From Aureobasidium sp. EXF-3400 (taxonomy: Eukaryota > Ascomycota > Dothideomycetes > Dothideales > Saccotheciaceae), in the NCBI GenBank assembly GCA_024195585.1, contig SWBL01000014.1, forward strand, positions 1 to 64,000: a DNA stretch of 64,000 nt, in the 5' to 3' direction. The position numbers were made by a program, and so were the translations under genes. Below the pieces are notes generated by a model, which was not told the DNA's origin, did not search any database, and saw only the letters and a program-made list of their open reading frames with translations. Positions 23,574-34,354 of this stretch are shown piece by piece. Within the stretch, counting starts at the first letter, position 1. Each line of letters starts with the position of its first letter.

Positions 23574-24846
23574 TTGCAAGCACAGAGCGAAAGTTTCTGC
23601 TTATTATGAGGATCGAACTAACGACCTCTGCAGGAAACTCTCAGGAGTTTTATCGCAAAGAGGGTGGTCCTACCAATTGCGCCACACTAACACATTTGCT
23701 AAGGGAAAGGGAGATTGACAGTAACCTATGGTCTTAGAAGTGAAAGGCAGAGAAGGGTGTGAAGGATGTGTCTCTAATACCTTCTGAGGGTCCATATAGA
23801 TTAGTGAATGAGACTTAGCGGCACCTTCGTTTTGCATCTCCTTTTCGACACAATTGGTTTCTATGGATGTTATACAAAACGTCGCGTCCAGGTTGATAGA
23901 AATCGCAACACCTATGTTCATCTAAAGAAACAAAGGATCTGTCGAAGGAATCTCTCACGTGTTGTCTCCTATGCTTAGAGGACAAGAAATGATGATTACT
24001 TACCTTTAGCTATGTGAACAGTGTATATGTATTTTCCATTGCGCTTACAGCAATGCAACGAATGGAATGGCATGGAGATCTGCAAATTACCCGGGAGTAG
24101 ATTGATCACAAGAAGAGGGCAGATGACGATACAGTCGATAGCTCTTATCTTTAACAGCAAGAGTGGCTTTTTTGTCCATGAGTCTTAGAGATAAGGACAT
24201 CTTTAATCTCAGCTAAGGGCTTGTGATGAGGCAAAGGCAATAGCAGGAACATTCACACGAACAATCAAAGAAGATAGAGAATCCTGAGGAACTGGAGTTG
24301 AAGTTCACACAAGCCAACTGAATGACGAAAGGTTTATGAGATCAGTTAGCTGTTTTGCGAGAAGAAGACCGCACCACAGTTTCCATTGGGTGATAGAAAG
24401 AGGTACATCTTGCTCGTGGTAGCATATGCAACATTTTCCATATCTAAACTTTGGTAGTAAGACACTGTTGGGCATGAACAACAAGGCTGTCCCGAAGGAG
24501 AAGGGGCCAGCGATATCTACACGAAATCACCAAATTGATTCTGACGATAACCAAGAATTGAGATGGAAGCAAGCTAGAGGTCAAGGAAGGTGTTGGAGAG
24601 TCATCTGTTTCAGTGGGAGAAAACGACGGCACAGCCGATGGTCCTTGAGAGACTAGAAAATGTATGTTCTTATTCACGGCAGCAGATACGACTTTTCTCA
24701 CCTTTTGACTTTACAGAAAGACAGCGTCGAACTCGGACAAAGAGACTTACTAGAAAGAAAAGGCAGAGGAAACAACATCATTCCTACCACCCAAAGTCCG
24801 CTATCCTCTTACCTGTCAAGCTTTCCCAATCGTCCAACCTCAGCGG
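23435..24846. other. gene-poor region
   Basis: Contains the second direct-repeat copy and the tRNA-like element (separate entries). Otherwise no supported gene. Frames at 24444-24970 are low-complexity and inconsistent. Confidence 0.45.
23600..23692 (-). pseudogene. degenerate tRNA-like element
   Basis: The minus strand reads TGTGGCGCAATTGGTAG (A-box-like D-arm) and ends with GTTAGTTCGATCCTCAT (B-box-like T-arm). A perfect 5-bp stem, CCTCT/AGAGG, sits at the anticodon-arm position and encloses a loop with about 22 extra bases, as an intron-containing tRNA would have. The D-stem and acceptor pairing are poor, so a functional tRNA is unlikely. It is best read as a tRNA pseudogene or tRNA-derived repeat. 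Confidence 0.5.
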
Positions 24847-26055
24847 TCACACATCCGCATACCCATATTCCAAAGGCAGCATAACATCCTTACCCTTCCT
24901 CAACACGGCACTAGGGCCTGGACAACTTCCCGAGTACGGGAATTCAGAGCGGCCTTCGATTGCAAAATGAACAAGTGTTACTCTCCGCTCGTATATGTTG
25001 TTCAGATAAAACTGAGTGATGGCTGTGTTTGGTGCTGTTAGAATGTCGAGTATCGGGCGAAGAGAACCTCTCAGATGAATGTCTTCAAGATGGACTTGTT
25101 GTAGAGATGGTGTGGTCAACAGTTTTTGGAGGGTGCGTTGGGTGAGGTACAGGCCACGGAGGACTAGGTGTTTGAGCTTGTGGAATGCGACGGCGAGAGA
25201 GACTTGGTCGAACCAGTTTTTTTCTACAACTTCGGCGTCTGACTCTCTGAGAGCATAGTATTGTTTACCGTGCCAGTGCAGATTGAGTTCTTCGATGTTG
25301 GGGATGAGGGAGAAGAAGTCAACCAGCGCCTCAACTCGTTGAGTGCCAGCTGCACCGGATTCTCTAGGAGGATTGTCAACAGCAATGCCATCTGTATCGT
25401 CAAGTCCAACTTCTGCGCCGTATCTTGCATGATGGGTGAGACTAAGCGATAAGCAGCGTAAGGCAGACCAGTTGTAAGAAGGCTGGACTGATCCAAAGGG
25501 ACTTTTGAACATGCAACATGGTACACTACATTCCAATGAGTGGTACAGAAGATCGATCTTCTCGATAAGAATTTCACTGTCATTGGCTACACGCAACGTA
25601 GTTTTAACAGCCAAGTTGCTGGCAGCTGTTGATTGAGAGATGGCCTTTGACGAGGGGGTAGCCTCTTCAGTGACTCCAGCAGTCAGACGTCGTAAGAAGT
25701 ACTTTTGGTTTTGCTTATAGAGACTGCCGAGGCTTCGGAGTGCCGTAGAAAGGACATCGGCATCTCCGGATCTAAAGAAGTCGATGCCCTGGCTTCTCTC
25801 TGTTCCAGTCAGTTTGAGATTCTGTAAGAGACCAGCGACGTGACTGTCATATGTGGTGGCGGCAAATCTTGAGACGGCAATAGACTCCAGCTGTATGGTC
25901 CTGGTGATGAAGAATGACTCATAACGTGCTTGCGTAGAAGCGGCGATGGCACGACTGACGAGGCGAAGGTTCCAGAGATCTCGGTCCTCAAGTTGGCACA
26001 CTATCATCTCGACAATCTCAAATGGCAGGTCTGACAGTTGAGAAGGTGTTGTCAT
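24847..26055 (-). CDS. F-box protein (402 aa)
   Basis: I chose the ATG at 26055 because the F-box starts seven residues later; the open frame upstream is not domain-like. Residues about 5-50 (LSDLPFEIVEMIVCQLEDRD, then LWNLRLVSRAI) form a typical fungal F-box, which binds Skp1 in an SCF ubiquitin ligase. The remaining 350 residues have Leu-rich spaced segments (LVLRGLYLTQRTLQKLLTTP, LQQVHLEDIHLRGSLRPIL), like the degenerate leucine-rich substrate-binding regions of fungal F-box proteins. It is single-exon. The substrate cannot be inferred. Such genes form large, fast-evolving families in filamentous fungi. Confidence 0.85.
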   Translation of the reverse strand: MTTPSQLSDLPFEIVEMIVCQLEDRDLWNLRLVSRAIAASTQARYESFFITRTIQLESIAVSRFAATTYDSHVAGLLQNLKLTGTERSQGIDFFRSGDADVLSTALRSLGSLYKQNQKYFLRRLTAGVTEEATPSSKAISQSTAASNLAVKTTLRVANDSEILIEKIDLLYHSLECSVPCCMFKSPFGSVQPSYNWSALRCLSLSLTHHARYGAEVGLDDTDGIAVDNPPRESGAAGTQRVEALVDFFSLIPNIEELNLHWHGKQYYALRESDAEVVEKNWFDQVSLAVAFHKLKHLVLRGLYLTQRTLQKLLTTPSLQQVHLEDIHLRGSLRPILDILTAPNTAITQFYLNNIYERRVTLVHFAIEGRSEFPYSGSCPGPSAVLRKGKDVMLPLEYGYADV

Positions 26056-26500
26056 ATTGTTGCAGTGAGTGGGTTTCCAAGTAGATGACACACGCGACGA
26101 TGTTGGTCGTACGAAGGGTAGATGCAGCGTGAGGGTGCTTCGCAACCTACTCTCTTTACAAGTGCATTCGAGGGATAGCGTTGGTATTCAAGCGCCGCGA
26201 CGAGAGGGAGGTCGGTGAAGGTGAAAGAGATAGTTTCAAGATGATCAAGTTACCTTAGCAGAATGTAGGAAGGAAGAAGCTCGATTGACTACAGGAGGGG
26301 GAGAGAACTCCTTATATACCTGAGCAAGGTAGATTAACTGGCACATTCAGCACAAGTGTGGCTGAAAATTCAGGCAGCAGCGACCGGTTGGACATCACCT
26401 AGTTCAAAGGTGACCCTGACCCGGCGCACAAGCCCCAGCTTCTCACTTCTACCAACAGTGACGCAGCACTTCTGTCGCAAACACTCGCTCACACACAACA
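26056..26500. other. divergent promoter region
   Basis: Shared upstream region of the F-box gene (minus) and PRP17 (plus). No other gene seen. Confidence 0.5.
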
Positions 26501-27901
26501 ATGGCCGACCAACAACTAGAACTCGCCAAACGGACAAGCACAAAGGGCAAAGTGCCCACAGGCTACGCCGACGAAATCGTCATCTCCGAAACCGCCTTCC
26601 GTAACGCCCACCGCGCCGCAGAAGCAAACCACGAACCCCCCACCAAAAAGCGCAAGCGAGAAGGAAAAGGCGACAGTGCTGTCGTTTACGGTGCAAGCGC
26701 ATACAAAGGGCCATGGGCGCGTTATGAGGTCGAAAGACCCGATGACAGTTCAGGCAGTGAAGAGGAGGTCGAGGTCGAGTACGAGGAAGATGACATTGCG
26801 CCGCAGCCTGCTGCTCCCTCAAAGGCTGGAACTGCTTATGTCGAGTCGGATGGCTCGAAAGAGACGACTGAGTTTCATGGCAGCCAGCAATACGATTATC
26901 AGGGCAGGACGTACATGCATGTACCGCAGGATCTGGATATTGATCTACGAGGTGATTTGCCCGACGACTACAAAAATTATGCGCCGAAGAAGTTGCTGCA
27001 TACCTGGAAATCTCACACAAAGGCTATTACACAACTACGCTTCTTCCCTGATGCTGGACACTTGCTGCTCTCGGCTTCTGCGGATAGCAAGGTCAAGATT
27101 TGGGATGTCTACCATCAGAGAGAGTTGCTGCGTACCTACTCTGGTCACACAAAGTCTGTCTCGGATATCTGCTTCAATTACGACGGTTCTCGCTTCATGA
27201 CGGGCTCTTTCGACAGACAGATGAAGCTCTGGGACACCGAGACTGGCCAATGCATCAGTCGCTTCAGCACCGGTGCCACACCTCACGTCGTCCGCTTCCA
27301 ACCTGATCAAAACTCGGCTACTGAGTTCCTGGCTGGTATGAGCGACAAGAAAATTGTTCAATTCGACACGAGGACGCCTGGCGAGTCACCCATCCAAGAG
27401 TACGACCATCACTTGGGTCCAGTCAACACAATCACCTTTTGCGACGAGAACCGTCGGTTCATCACCACTTCAGACGACAAAAGTCTGCGTGCGTGGGAAT
27501 ACGGTATCCCTGTCCCCATCAAGTTTGTCGCTGAACCATACATGTTCCCCATGGTTCGCTCGAGTCCACACCCGTCTGGTAAATACGTCGCTTTCCAGAG
27601 CTCGGACAACCAAATCGTCGTCTACGCATCCACGGAAAGGTTTAGACAGAACAGAAAGAAGAGTTATCGTGGACACAACAATGCTGGATATGCTATTGAT
27701 GTTGCCATCAGTCCTGATGGCGGTATGGTCATGTCTGGCGACAGTGGCGGTTATGTGTGCTTCTACGATTGGAAGACGTGCAAGATGTGGCACAAGATCA
27801 AGGCGAGTGAGTCTGCGGTTGTTGCTGCACAGTGGCAGCCCAAGGAGACGTCCAAAGCTGTTACAGGTGCTTTGGATGGCTTGATCAAATACTGGGATTA
27901 G
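26501..27901 (+). CDS. prp17: pre-mRNA splicing factor Prp17/Cdc40 (466 aa)
   Basis: Single-exon WD40 protein. The N-terminus has basic KKRKREGK and acidic Glu/Asp runs. The diagnostic block YAPKKLLHTWKSHTKAITQL (about residues 160-180) opens the beta-propeller. WD repeats follow, with SADSKVKIWD, GSFDRQMKLWD, STGATPHVVRF and DDKSLRAWE; the final repeat ends LDGLIKYWD at the stop. Prp17/Cdc40 is a spliceosome component needed for the second catalytic step. The length is slightly under the usual 480-580, mostly from a short N-terminus. Its stop lies 23 bases from the stop of the convergent minus-strand gene, so the 3' UTRs must overlap. Confidence 0.93.
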   Translation: MADQQLELAKRTSTKGKVPTGYADEIVISETAFRNAHRAAEANHEPPTKKRKREGKGDSAVVYGASAYKGPWARYEVERPDDSSGSEEEVEVEYEEDDIAPQPAAPSKAGTAYVESDGSKETTEFHGSQQYDYQGRTYMHVPQDLDIDLRGDLPDDYKNYAPKKLLHTWKSHTKAITQLRFFPDAGHLLLSASADSKVKIWDVYHQRELLRTYSGHTKSVSDICFNYDGSRFMTGSFDRQMKLWDTETGQCISRFSTGATPHVVRFQPDQNSATEFLAGMSDKKIVQFDTRTPGESPIQEYDHHLGPVNTITFCDENRRFITTSDDKSLRAWEYGIPVPIKFVAEPYMFPMVRSSPHPSGKYVAFQSSDNQIVVYASTERFRQNRKKSYRGHNNAGYAIDVAISPDGGMVMSGDSGGYVCFYDWKTCKMWHKIKASESAVVAAQWQPKETSKAVTGALDGLIKYWD

Positions 27902-27924
27902 AGAGGGAGAGAAGAGATGATGAA

Positions 27925-28596
27925 TCAAGGCTTTGACTCGTTGCTTTGACGGACCCCGTCAAGTTCCTTTTTCCGAGCGGCCATGTCTTTCCATCTTGTG
28001 ATGCCCTCGTAACCCGCAGGCATTGATGCATCAATGTCCTTTACATAGCAAGCAGGACAGTAATATTGGTCATCTGATGCCAGGTCGAGGAACCACAATT
28101 TTAAACCTCCATGTTTTGCGTAGCCGCAACCTTGGCAAACGTGTTCAACCTTGGTGTCTTGATAAATTGGGCGATGTGTCTTCCAAGGTAGCGTTGACAT
28201 GATGTCAAAATGATAGCGGACCCAGTTGGACAGAAGGCGACGGTGCGATCTCAAGGGATCCTTGCTGTAATTTTCATGGTAATCTTTCAAGTTCATGGTC
28301 TTCCGTTTCTGAACATAGGCAGGATCTTGTTTATAGACTTCATTTTTGGCCCTTAGGAGCTGCAGATACCTGTCACGGTTTTCAACTTGCCAGGCTTTGG
28401 CCTGTGCCCGCATCCTTGCGCGAATGGCTGGATCGGTGTGGTAACGGAGCAAGGCATCTGCCCTTGGCTTTTGGGTAGTTCCAGCACCCTTGAGATCTAC
28501 ACCATTGACGCGAGAGGCTGAGAAGAAGCGTGCAATAAGCGGCGATGATACATGAGACGGTCGAAAGCCAAGTATGTTCCCGAGTCTCTCGAGCAT
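27925..28596 (-). CDS. 223-aa zinc-ribbon-like protein, family unknown
   Basis: Single exon. The N-terminus (GFRPSHVSSPLIARFFSASR) is Arg/Ser-rich without acidic residues, like a mitochondrial presequence. A charged helical middle (DRYLQLLRAKNEVYKQDPAY, then KDYHENYSKD) follows. The C-terminal third begins LPWKTHRPIY (136-145) and has two CxxC pairs, C154/C157 and C180/C183, then MPAGYEGITRWKDMAARKKE. The four cysteines suggest a structural zinc site. A second, broken copy lies at 3411-4105 and keeps the same cysteines and flanking motifs. I do not know a named family; mitochondrial location is inference. It is convergent with PRP17 and divergent from NMT. Confidence 0.75.
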   Translation of the reverse strand: MLERLGNILGFRPSHVSSPLIARFFSASRVNGVDLKGAGTTQKPRADALLRYHTDPAIRARMRAQAKAWQVENRDRYLQLLRAKNEVYKQDPAYVQKRKTMNLKDYHENYSKDPLRSHRRLLSNWVRYHFDIMSTLPWKTHRPIYQDTKVEHVCQGCGYAKHGGLKLWFLDLASDDQYYCPACYVKDIDASMPAGYEGITRWKDMAARKKELDGVRQSNESKP

Positions 28597-28910
28597 GTTG
28601 CAATAAAAAATCCAGCCTTGGTTCGAGAGAGCGGGCGAACAGAAGGCCGAGAGTTTTCTGCAAGAGTCCGAGGCGCCACTAGGGCAATATAGTATTGTAT
28701 TTTCAGAAGAAGAGCCAATGTTTGATGGAAACTCGAAGAAAGTGGATAGGTAGTATTATGTGATGGTGCAAGGTGTAATAGCAAAGTTGGCAGACAGGGC
28801 GGAAAGTGACGGCCTTCGGAGTGATTTCGAACAGCCCCGCCATCTGGAGCTTGCTTTGTTCGCGCGCATGCAGAAGCAACTTGTTTACTTGAATACAACC
28901 ACCACCAAAT
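28597..28910. promoter_or_regulatory. 314-bp divergent promoter
   Basis: Separates the ATGs of the 223-aa gene (minus) and N-myristoyltransferase (plus), so both transcription starts must fall within it. No specific element recognised. Confidence 0.6.
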
Positions 28911-30755
28911 ATGCCGCAAGAAGAATCCAAACCCATAGATGCCCCTGTCAATCAGGAAGCTCTGAACGATGCCGTCGACCACCTCAAGCTGTCCGAGGAA
29001 CAGTCCAAAGGAGACAAAGTGAAAGAGGCCGCAGAGTCGAGTGGAGACGACAACGACAATAACGACTCAACACAAGCTCCCGCCAAAAAGTCAAAGAAGA
29101 AGAAGATCAAGGATGCTGTCTCTGCCATTGCTTCGTCCTCGAAATCTCCCGCCGCGCCCACTTCCGCCGAAGATTCGCTGCCCGCCTCGACCCTCGACAA
29201 GCTGTCCGACTCGCAGATCAATTCTCTGGTGCAAAGCAACCCTGCCCTTGCCCAGGCCATGCTCAAGGGTGGCACATCCCTAGATGCCCGCAGTATGCGC
29301 GAACTCCTCAAGTCTGTCAGCGCCGCCGACCTCATGACGGGCATGAGCTCCGGAAAGAATGCAAAGGATATGGCAAACTACAAGTTCTGGTCCACCCAGC
29401 CCGTCCCTCGCTTTGATGAGAAGGCCGCTGCCGTCCAGAAGCCTGTCGTCGAGGGTCCCATTAAGGAAGTCGATCCCGCAAAGGTCTCTACAAACCCATC
29501 TCCCCTGGTCGCTGGCTTTGAGTGGTCAGAGATTGACCTGCTGGACGAGGCCGAGCTGAAGGAAGTCCAAGAGCTGCTCTGCAACCATTACGTTGAAGAC
29601 GACGAGGCAATGTTCCGCTTCAACTACCTCAATGAGACACTCAACTGGGCTCTCAAGGCCCCTGGCTGGCGCAAGTCATGGCACGTCGGTGTACGCGCTA
29701 CCAAGTCTCGCAAACTCGTCGCTTTCATCTCCGGTGTGCCAGTTCGTCTGAACGTCCGCGATCGCCTCGTCAACACAGCAGAAATCAACTTCCTCTGCGT
29801 CCACAAAAAGCTCCGCAGCAAGCGTCTCGCTCCCGTACTCATCATGGAAATCACCCGCCGCTGCAACCTCGAAGGCATCTACCAAGCCATCTACACAGCC
29901 GGTGTTGTTCTCCCAAAGCCAGTAGCCAGCTGCCGCTACTTCCACCGCGCTCTCGACTGGGAAAAACTCTACAATGTAGGCTTCAGCCCTCTGCCCCACG
30001 GCAGCACAAAAATGCGCCAGATCTCAAAGTACCGTTTGCCTGAACGCACCGTAACTCCCGGTTTACGACTCATGCGTGCCGAGGACGCCGATCAAGTCTG
30101 CGATTTGCTGTCTCGCTACATGAAGCGCGTAAAAATGGCACAAGAATTCATCAAAGAAGAAGTGTTGCACTGGTTCGTTGATAACGAGTCCGACCCCAAG
30201 AGCAACAAACGCGTTGTATGGACCTATGTGGTTGAGGACGCCAACAACAAGAACAAAATCACCGATTTCTTTAGCTTCTATTGCTTGGAGAGTTCGGTGA
30301 TTCATAATGCTACTCATAGTAGTACTATCAGAGCTGCATATCTGTTTTACTATGCCACTGAAGCTGCATTCGAGAAGCAAAATGAGGATGATGAGATGCT
30401 CAAGGCTAGGCTTAACTTGCTGGTTAAGGATGCTTTGATTCTTGCGAAACAGGTGAGTTTTGCACTTCCACCCTCTGGCATCTTACCCTCACCCTTTCAG
30501 ATCTCTCATCCTCCCCTTTTCTATAACCACAAAACTAATGATTCTCGAAAACAACAGGCCAAATTCGACGTCTTCAACGCCCTCACACTCCTCGACAACC
30601 CCCTCTTCCTCGTCGATCAGAAGTTCGGCCCTGGAGATGGTCAATTGCACTACTACCTCTTCAACTACCGTACCGCAGATATACCTTCTGGTGTTGATGC
30701 CAAGAATCAAGTCGATGCTAGACAGCGTGGTGGTGTGGGTGTTGTCATGCTGTAG
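28911..30755 (+). CDS. nmt1: glycylpeptide N-tetradecanoyltransferase (Nmt1, 579 aa spliced)
   Basis: Exons 28911-30452 and 30558-30755. Nmt transfers myristate from myristoyl-CoA to the N-terminal glycine of proteins such as Arf and G-alpha in the cytosol. Diagnostic blocks are YKFWSTQPVPRFDE, FNYLNETLNWALKAPGW, EINFLCVHKKLRSKRLAPVL, YFHRALDWEKLYNVGF and DGQLHYYLFNYRTADI. The protein ends in GVGVVML, keeping the C-terminal Leu whose carboxylate is the catalytic base in yeast Nmt1. The first ~150 residues are a charged, Lys-rich extension, as in other NMTs. The intron (30453-30557, 105 nt) has no stop and is a multiple of three; it splits the conserved LAKQ-AKFDVFNALT block, so the spliced form is the real one. 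Confidence 0.96.
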   Translation: MPQEESKPIDAPVNQEALNDAVDHLKLSEEQSKGDKVKEAAESSGDDNDNNDSTQAPAKKSKKKKIKDAVSAIASSSKSPAAPTSAEDSLPASTLDKLSDSQINSLVQSNPALAQAMLKGGTSLDARSMRELLKSVSAADLMTGMSSGKNAKDMANYKFWSTQPVPRFDEKAAAVQKPVVEGPIKEVDPAKVSTNPSPLVAGFEWSEIDLLDEAELKEVQELLCNHYVEDDEAMFRFNYLNETLNWALKAPGWRKSWHVGVRATKSRKLVAFISGVPVRLNVRDRLVNTAEINFLCVHKKLRSKRLAPVLIMEITRRCNLEGIYQAIYTAGVVLPKPVASCRYFHRALDWEKLYNVGFSPLPHGSTKMRQISKYRLPERTVTPGLRLMRAEDADQVCDLLSRYMKRVKMAQEFIKEEVLHWFVDNESDPKSNKRVVWTYVVEDANNKNKITDFFSFYCLESSVIHNATHSSTIRAAYLFYYATEAAFEKQNEDDEMLKARLNLLVKDALILAKQVSFALPPSGILPSPFQISHPPLFYNHKTNDSRKQQAKFDVFNALTLLDNPLFLVDQKFGPGDGQLHYYLFNYRTADIPSGVDAKNQVDARQRGGVGVVML

Positions 30756-33530
30756 AAGCTTTAGCAAGGAGATGTTGAAAGCTGTGAATTCTACTTCTAT
30801 TACTGCACTTTTTGCGTTCATGTGTATTCTTTTGCTTTTTTTTTCTCGCGTGTCTATTTCTCTTTCTTGTCCCCTCGGTGTCCTTTTTCCTTTTCGGATT
30901 CAATTCTCGAATACAGACAATTTGTGTCTTTTCCCCCTATCTGCTGAGCTGGAACTTTGTCTGCAATGTCGTACGATCGAGAGCAAGCAAGCGAGAAGAT
31001 GGCACAAGTCGGACGCGTCAAGCTTTGACGACATGTCGTTCCTTCCTTCCCATCACCTGCACCACTTTCCTTGCCTTTCGACAACACGACAAGTACTGCA
31101 GCAAGCAGGCAGGCGCTCTCCACATCTTGAATCCGAGCCAGAAAGAAGCCAAGCATTATATCAGTCATCAACACCCGCATACTTGCTCAACAGCCAACTG
31201 ACTTCCTCATCACCCATCACAAAAACAAGCACAAAAGCACTCATGACTCATTGTATCATAGAGAGTAAAGGAATATTCCATTCAACATATATGAAGAGTC
31301 TCCACCACCTCCAACTCCTCCCTTCCTCTCCTCCCAACACGGTACGTTCTCCATCCCATCACCAGCCCTCATCGTGCAGAAGTATTCAACCTAGAAAAGA
31401 AAAATGGGTGTTAGCCGAAGCTAACGTTATGGATGCATGGCTCAGAGTCGCCAAGTTTGTCATCACTCTGTCCGAAGACAGTGAGATTCAACACGAGTTT
31501 CATCATCACGGCCGATGGTACCCACCTTTGGTTGAAAACAGCAAATTGTAACAAGGAAAAGAGACCAATGATGACAACCATCCAAGCACCGACTGGTATT
31601 GACATGACTGACTTGATGTCGGCTCGTGTTCGGAACCGTGGTGTTGGTATTGATGCTGAGGTCAAGAATGTGGGCTGTGGGCTCAGGGACTGTGTTTGGA
31701 CGACAAGGTGACGAACGATGGCTGATGGATGATGCCTGAAGACTGCTCGATGGTGGTGATGATCATGAACGATGATGATGATGCATGGCGGACAGTGAGC
31801 CCTGTTGCCGATGCAGACAGGCTTCGATGAATGGTGGTGAGTATGTTCGTCTCCCGATGGCGGATGCCTGACGGACAATGGAGGATGCTTGATGCTTGGT
31901 GCATGATGGCCGACGGCGGGTCTGAGGCTTCGACGAGGTCAATATCGATGCTCCAGATGCAATGTACGCTGAAACATGATGAAAGGAGACGAGAGAATAC
32001 AAGATGCTGATGTGGCAGATGAGAGTGGTTGGTGAGGAGGATGGAGAGGTTTGTTCGGGTTGAAGAGAGCTTTATAAACAGGCATTTGATCATAGTCGTA
32101 TCGAGGGAAAGAAGTATCCTGCTGTTGGTGTTGCTGATATATCTCAGGCTTCCTCAAGGATCACACCTTCCCTCCGATACTCGACAACGCGTGGCTGTTC
32201 ATCTACAGGCCAACGACGGTTGATGACTGTGCCGACTCATCTATATATACCAATGGTATTGGGATCCCTCTTACCATCTTAGCGAGTATGTATGAGTTCA
32301 GAGCGAACTTGCCCATGAAAACGACACCATAGTCTCTTCTCGCCATCTATTACCCACCCATCGATCAATTATACAAAGCTGTCTTACCCCCATGCGAAAA
32401 TTCGTCCATATCATCGACAATGTCTCTACTGACTTCGTACTATTGTGGTTTGACTGTCCTATGAAAGCGGCGGAGGAAAGTGTAAAACTTCATCTGGAGA
32501 TATTTTTCATGCATCTAGGGTCATCAAGATGCTCTAACCTGTTTTTACGATGTCGAGACTAAAAGCTTTACATTCTATACAGCGCTAGGGATCTCTTGGA
32601 ATCCCGATGCCTAAGAAACGGACTTACATCTGCGTCTCGGGTGATCTGTTATCGCCAGATCCGCGAAGAATATCGCTTTTCTCAAAGGTTAGCACAGTGA
32701 GCTACGCACGTTGCAAGACTAGTGTTCTTCATTTGTGGCTTGCGGAGAAACAGATTACTGGTAGGATCACTTGTAAGATCAAACCCCTTTCTCTGCATCC
32801 ACTGCAACTATCCTCCAGTCCCAGCAAAAATTCAACCTCTTTCTATCAAATCAGCAAAAAACCAGAGCCAAGCTCTTTGGAAAAACTCCCGTTCTCTTCC
32901 CTTGATCTAAGCCACCAAATGTCGGTCGTTTGGCTATACCATGGATTAAGGCGTACACGGCGGGATTTGAACGGTGGTTTTATCACCGAATGAAGTAATC
33001 ATTGGCGTGAGTGTGAGCCGTTACACCACTCAGCCGATTACAAGTGAAAGGGGATCTGGCTTGGATGTATAGACTACATGGAAGGTATTAGGTTCCGTTC
33101 AATCCATTAGTCTCATTGGATGTTACTCTTTTTGCTATTGGAGCTGTGCATCTCTACGACTACACAACAATTGAAGACTGCACAAGGGAAAGATTTCAGG
33201 GGCAATTGGGAGCAATGCTTGTCATTCTTTGATCATGAGGTTTGTGTATACTCATTGCTATCCCCGAGTCTCTCCTGATTCTGAATCTGTGAACCTGCAT
33301 CGTTTCATGGCATTTGCTTCTTCGTTCCTTGTCGAGAGTCTTTTTGTTATTGTGATTGTATCATGCACCCGAGTTTCCAAGTTGGAGGTATCTCAGGCCT
33401 CTGTGTTGTTGTCTTGTCGTAACTATTCCTCTCATCAGCATACAATTATCCACGTCACAATCTTGCAACAACTCACCGTCTCTTGATCCGGTATCATTAC
33501 GCCTTAACGACCCGACCTTGATGCTTCACC
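30756..33530. other. 2.8-kb gene-poor region
   Basis: 3' flank of NMT, then C/T-rich sequence, then a low-complexity gatgatg/catgatgg tract at about 31730-31930. A degenerate tRNA-like element is listed separately near 32960. Open frames here translate to His/Ser/Thr-rich low complexity. No gene supported. Confidence 0.5.
32955..33045 (-). pseudogene. degenerate tRNA-like element
   Basis: The minus strand contains GGCTGAGTGGTGTAACGGCTCACAC, close to a tRNA-Glu-type D-arm/A box, and CGTTCAAATCCCGCC, a B-box-like T-arm, about 50 bases apart. The anticodon arm and T-stem do not pair properly, so I call a tRNA pseudogene or tRNA-derived repeat. It shares the internal word GATAAAAC with the element at 23600-23692. 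Confidence 0.4.
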
Positions 33531-33806
33531 TCACATCCCCTCAGTCTCCACAACAAACCTCACCCTGACCCCCCAAGCCCGATGAATAAACCAATAGACA
33601 CCAATAAAAACAGGGGCGGCGACCACAATGTTATCCTCACTGATGCCAGGAAACAGAGAGGCCATCAACATTCCGGTCAATATGCCGAAGATAGGAAGAC
33701 CGGGGAAGAGGCCGAAGGTGTCGAGGAGAAGGCAGAGGGTTTGATAAAATTGGAGGATCTGGTGGAGGCGGAAGAGGTTGAGCATGAGGTTGTTGATGGA
33801 GAACAT
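33531..33806 (-). CDS. 91-aa small membrane protein
   Basis: An ATG-initiated 91-residue frame. The N-terminus is amphipathic (NLMLNLFRLHQILQFYQTL). A hydrophobic stretch LLLDTFGLFPGLPIFGILTG runs on through MLMASLFPG, and a second segment is NIVVAAPVFIGVYWFIHRAW. The end is polar (VRFVVETEGM). Probably two TM helices. It is the first of four small membrane-protein frames on the minus strand between 33.5 and 36.8 kb. No family recognised; it may be lineage-specific. Confidence 0.55.
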   Translation of the reverse strand: MFSINNLMLNLFRLHQILQFYQTLCLLLDTFGLFPGLPIFGILTGMLMASLFPGISEDNIVVAAPVFIGVYWFIHRAWGVRVRFVVETEGM

Positions 33807-34354
33807 TGTTGTTTGGATGGTGTGTAGAGTGTGTGGGAGGGTAGATTTAGTTGATTGTGATGGTTGGAGTTTGTTATGAGGATCGTGTTATGGACAGTAT
33901 TGCGGACGTGGTTGTGATGTGGATGTAGACGTAGACGTAAGCTGAGAGTGCGTCTTATATGAGACGATGCCGAGAGTATATCGACTAGACGACGAGACGA
34001 CAAACAGAAAACACCGGAACAGATAAGGGGGAACTGGTAAACACTTGATGGAGAGCTCTGTCTGTTTGACTGCATACATTGTGTGTTGTGTATACCATTT
34101 CTAGCTTTGTTCTTTGATGATCGGTCTTTCAGTCTCAAGGTATTTTCTTATTGCTCTTGTTCTTCCTGTATACCAATTCAATTTCCTTGAGCCCACGCGT
34201 TCCCTATTCGCTTCTTCGGGAATGGATTGGCTATAATAACCTTTCTCTCATTCATTCTGCAGTGGAGGCAATCAGCAGAGGTCCCTTGTAGTGTGGTGAC
34301 TTGTCACACAAAAAAGCTTCTACTGTAGATCAGCTTTGTCTCTGTGAGTCAAGC
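33807..34354. other. intergenic within small membrane-protein cluster
   Basis: Upstream region of the 91-aa gene. No other gene seen. Confidence 0.45.
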
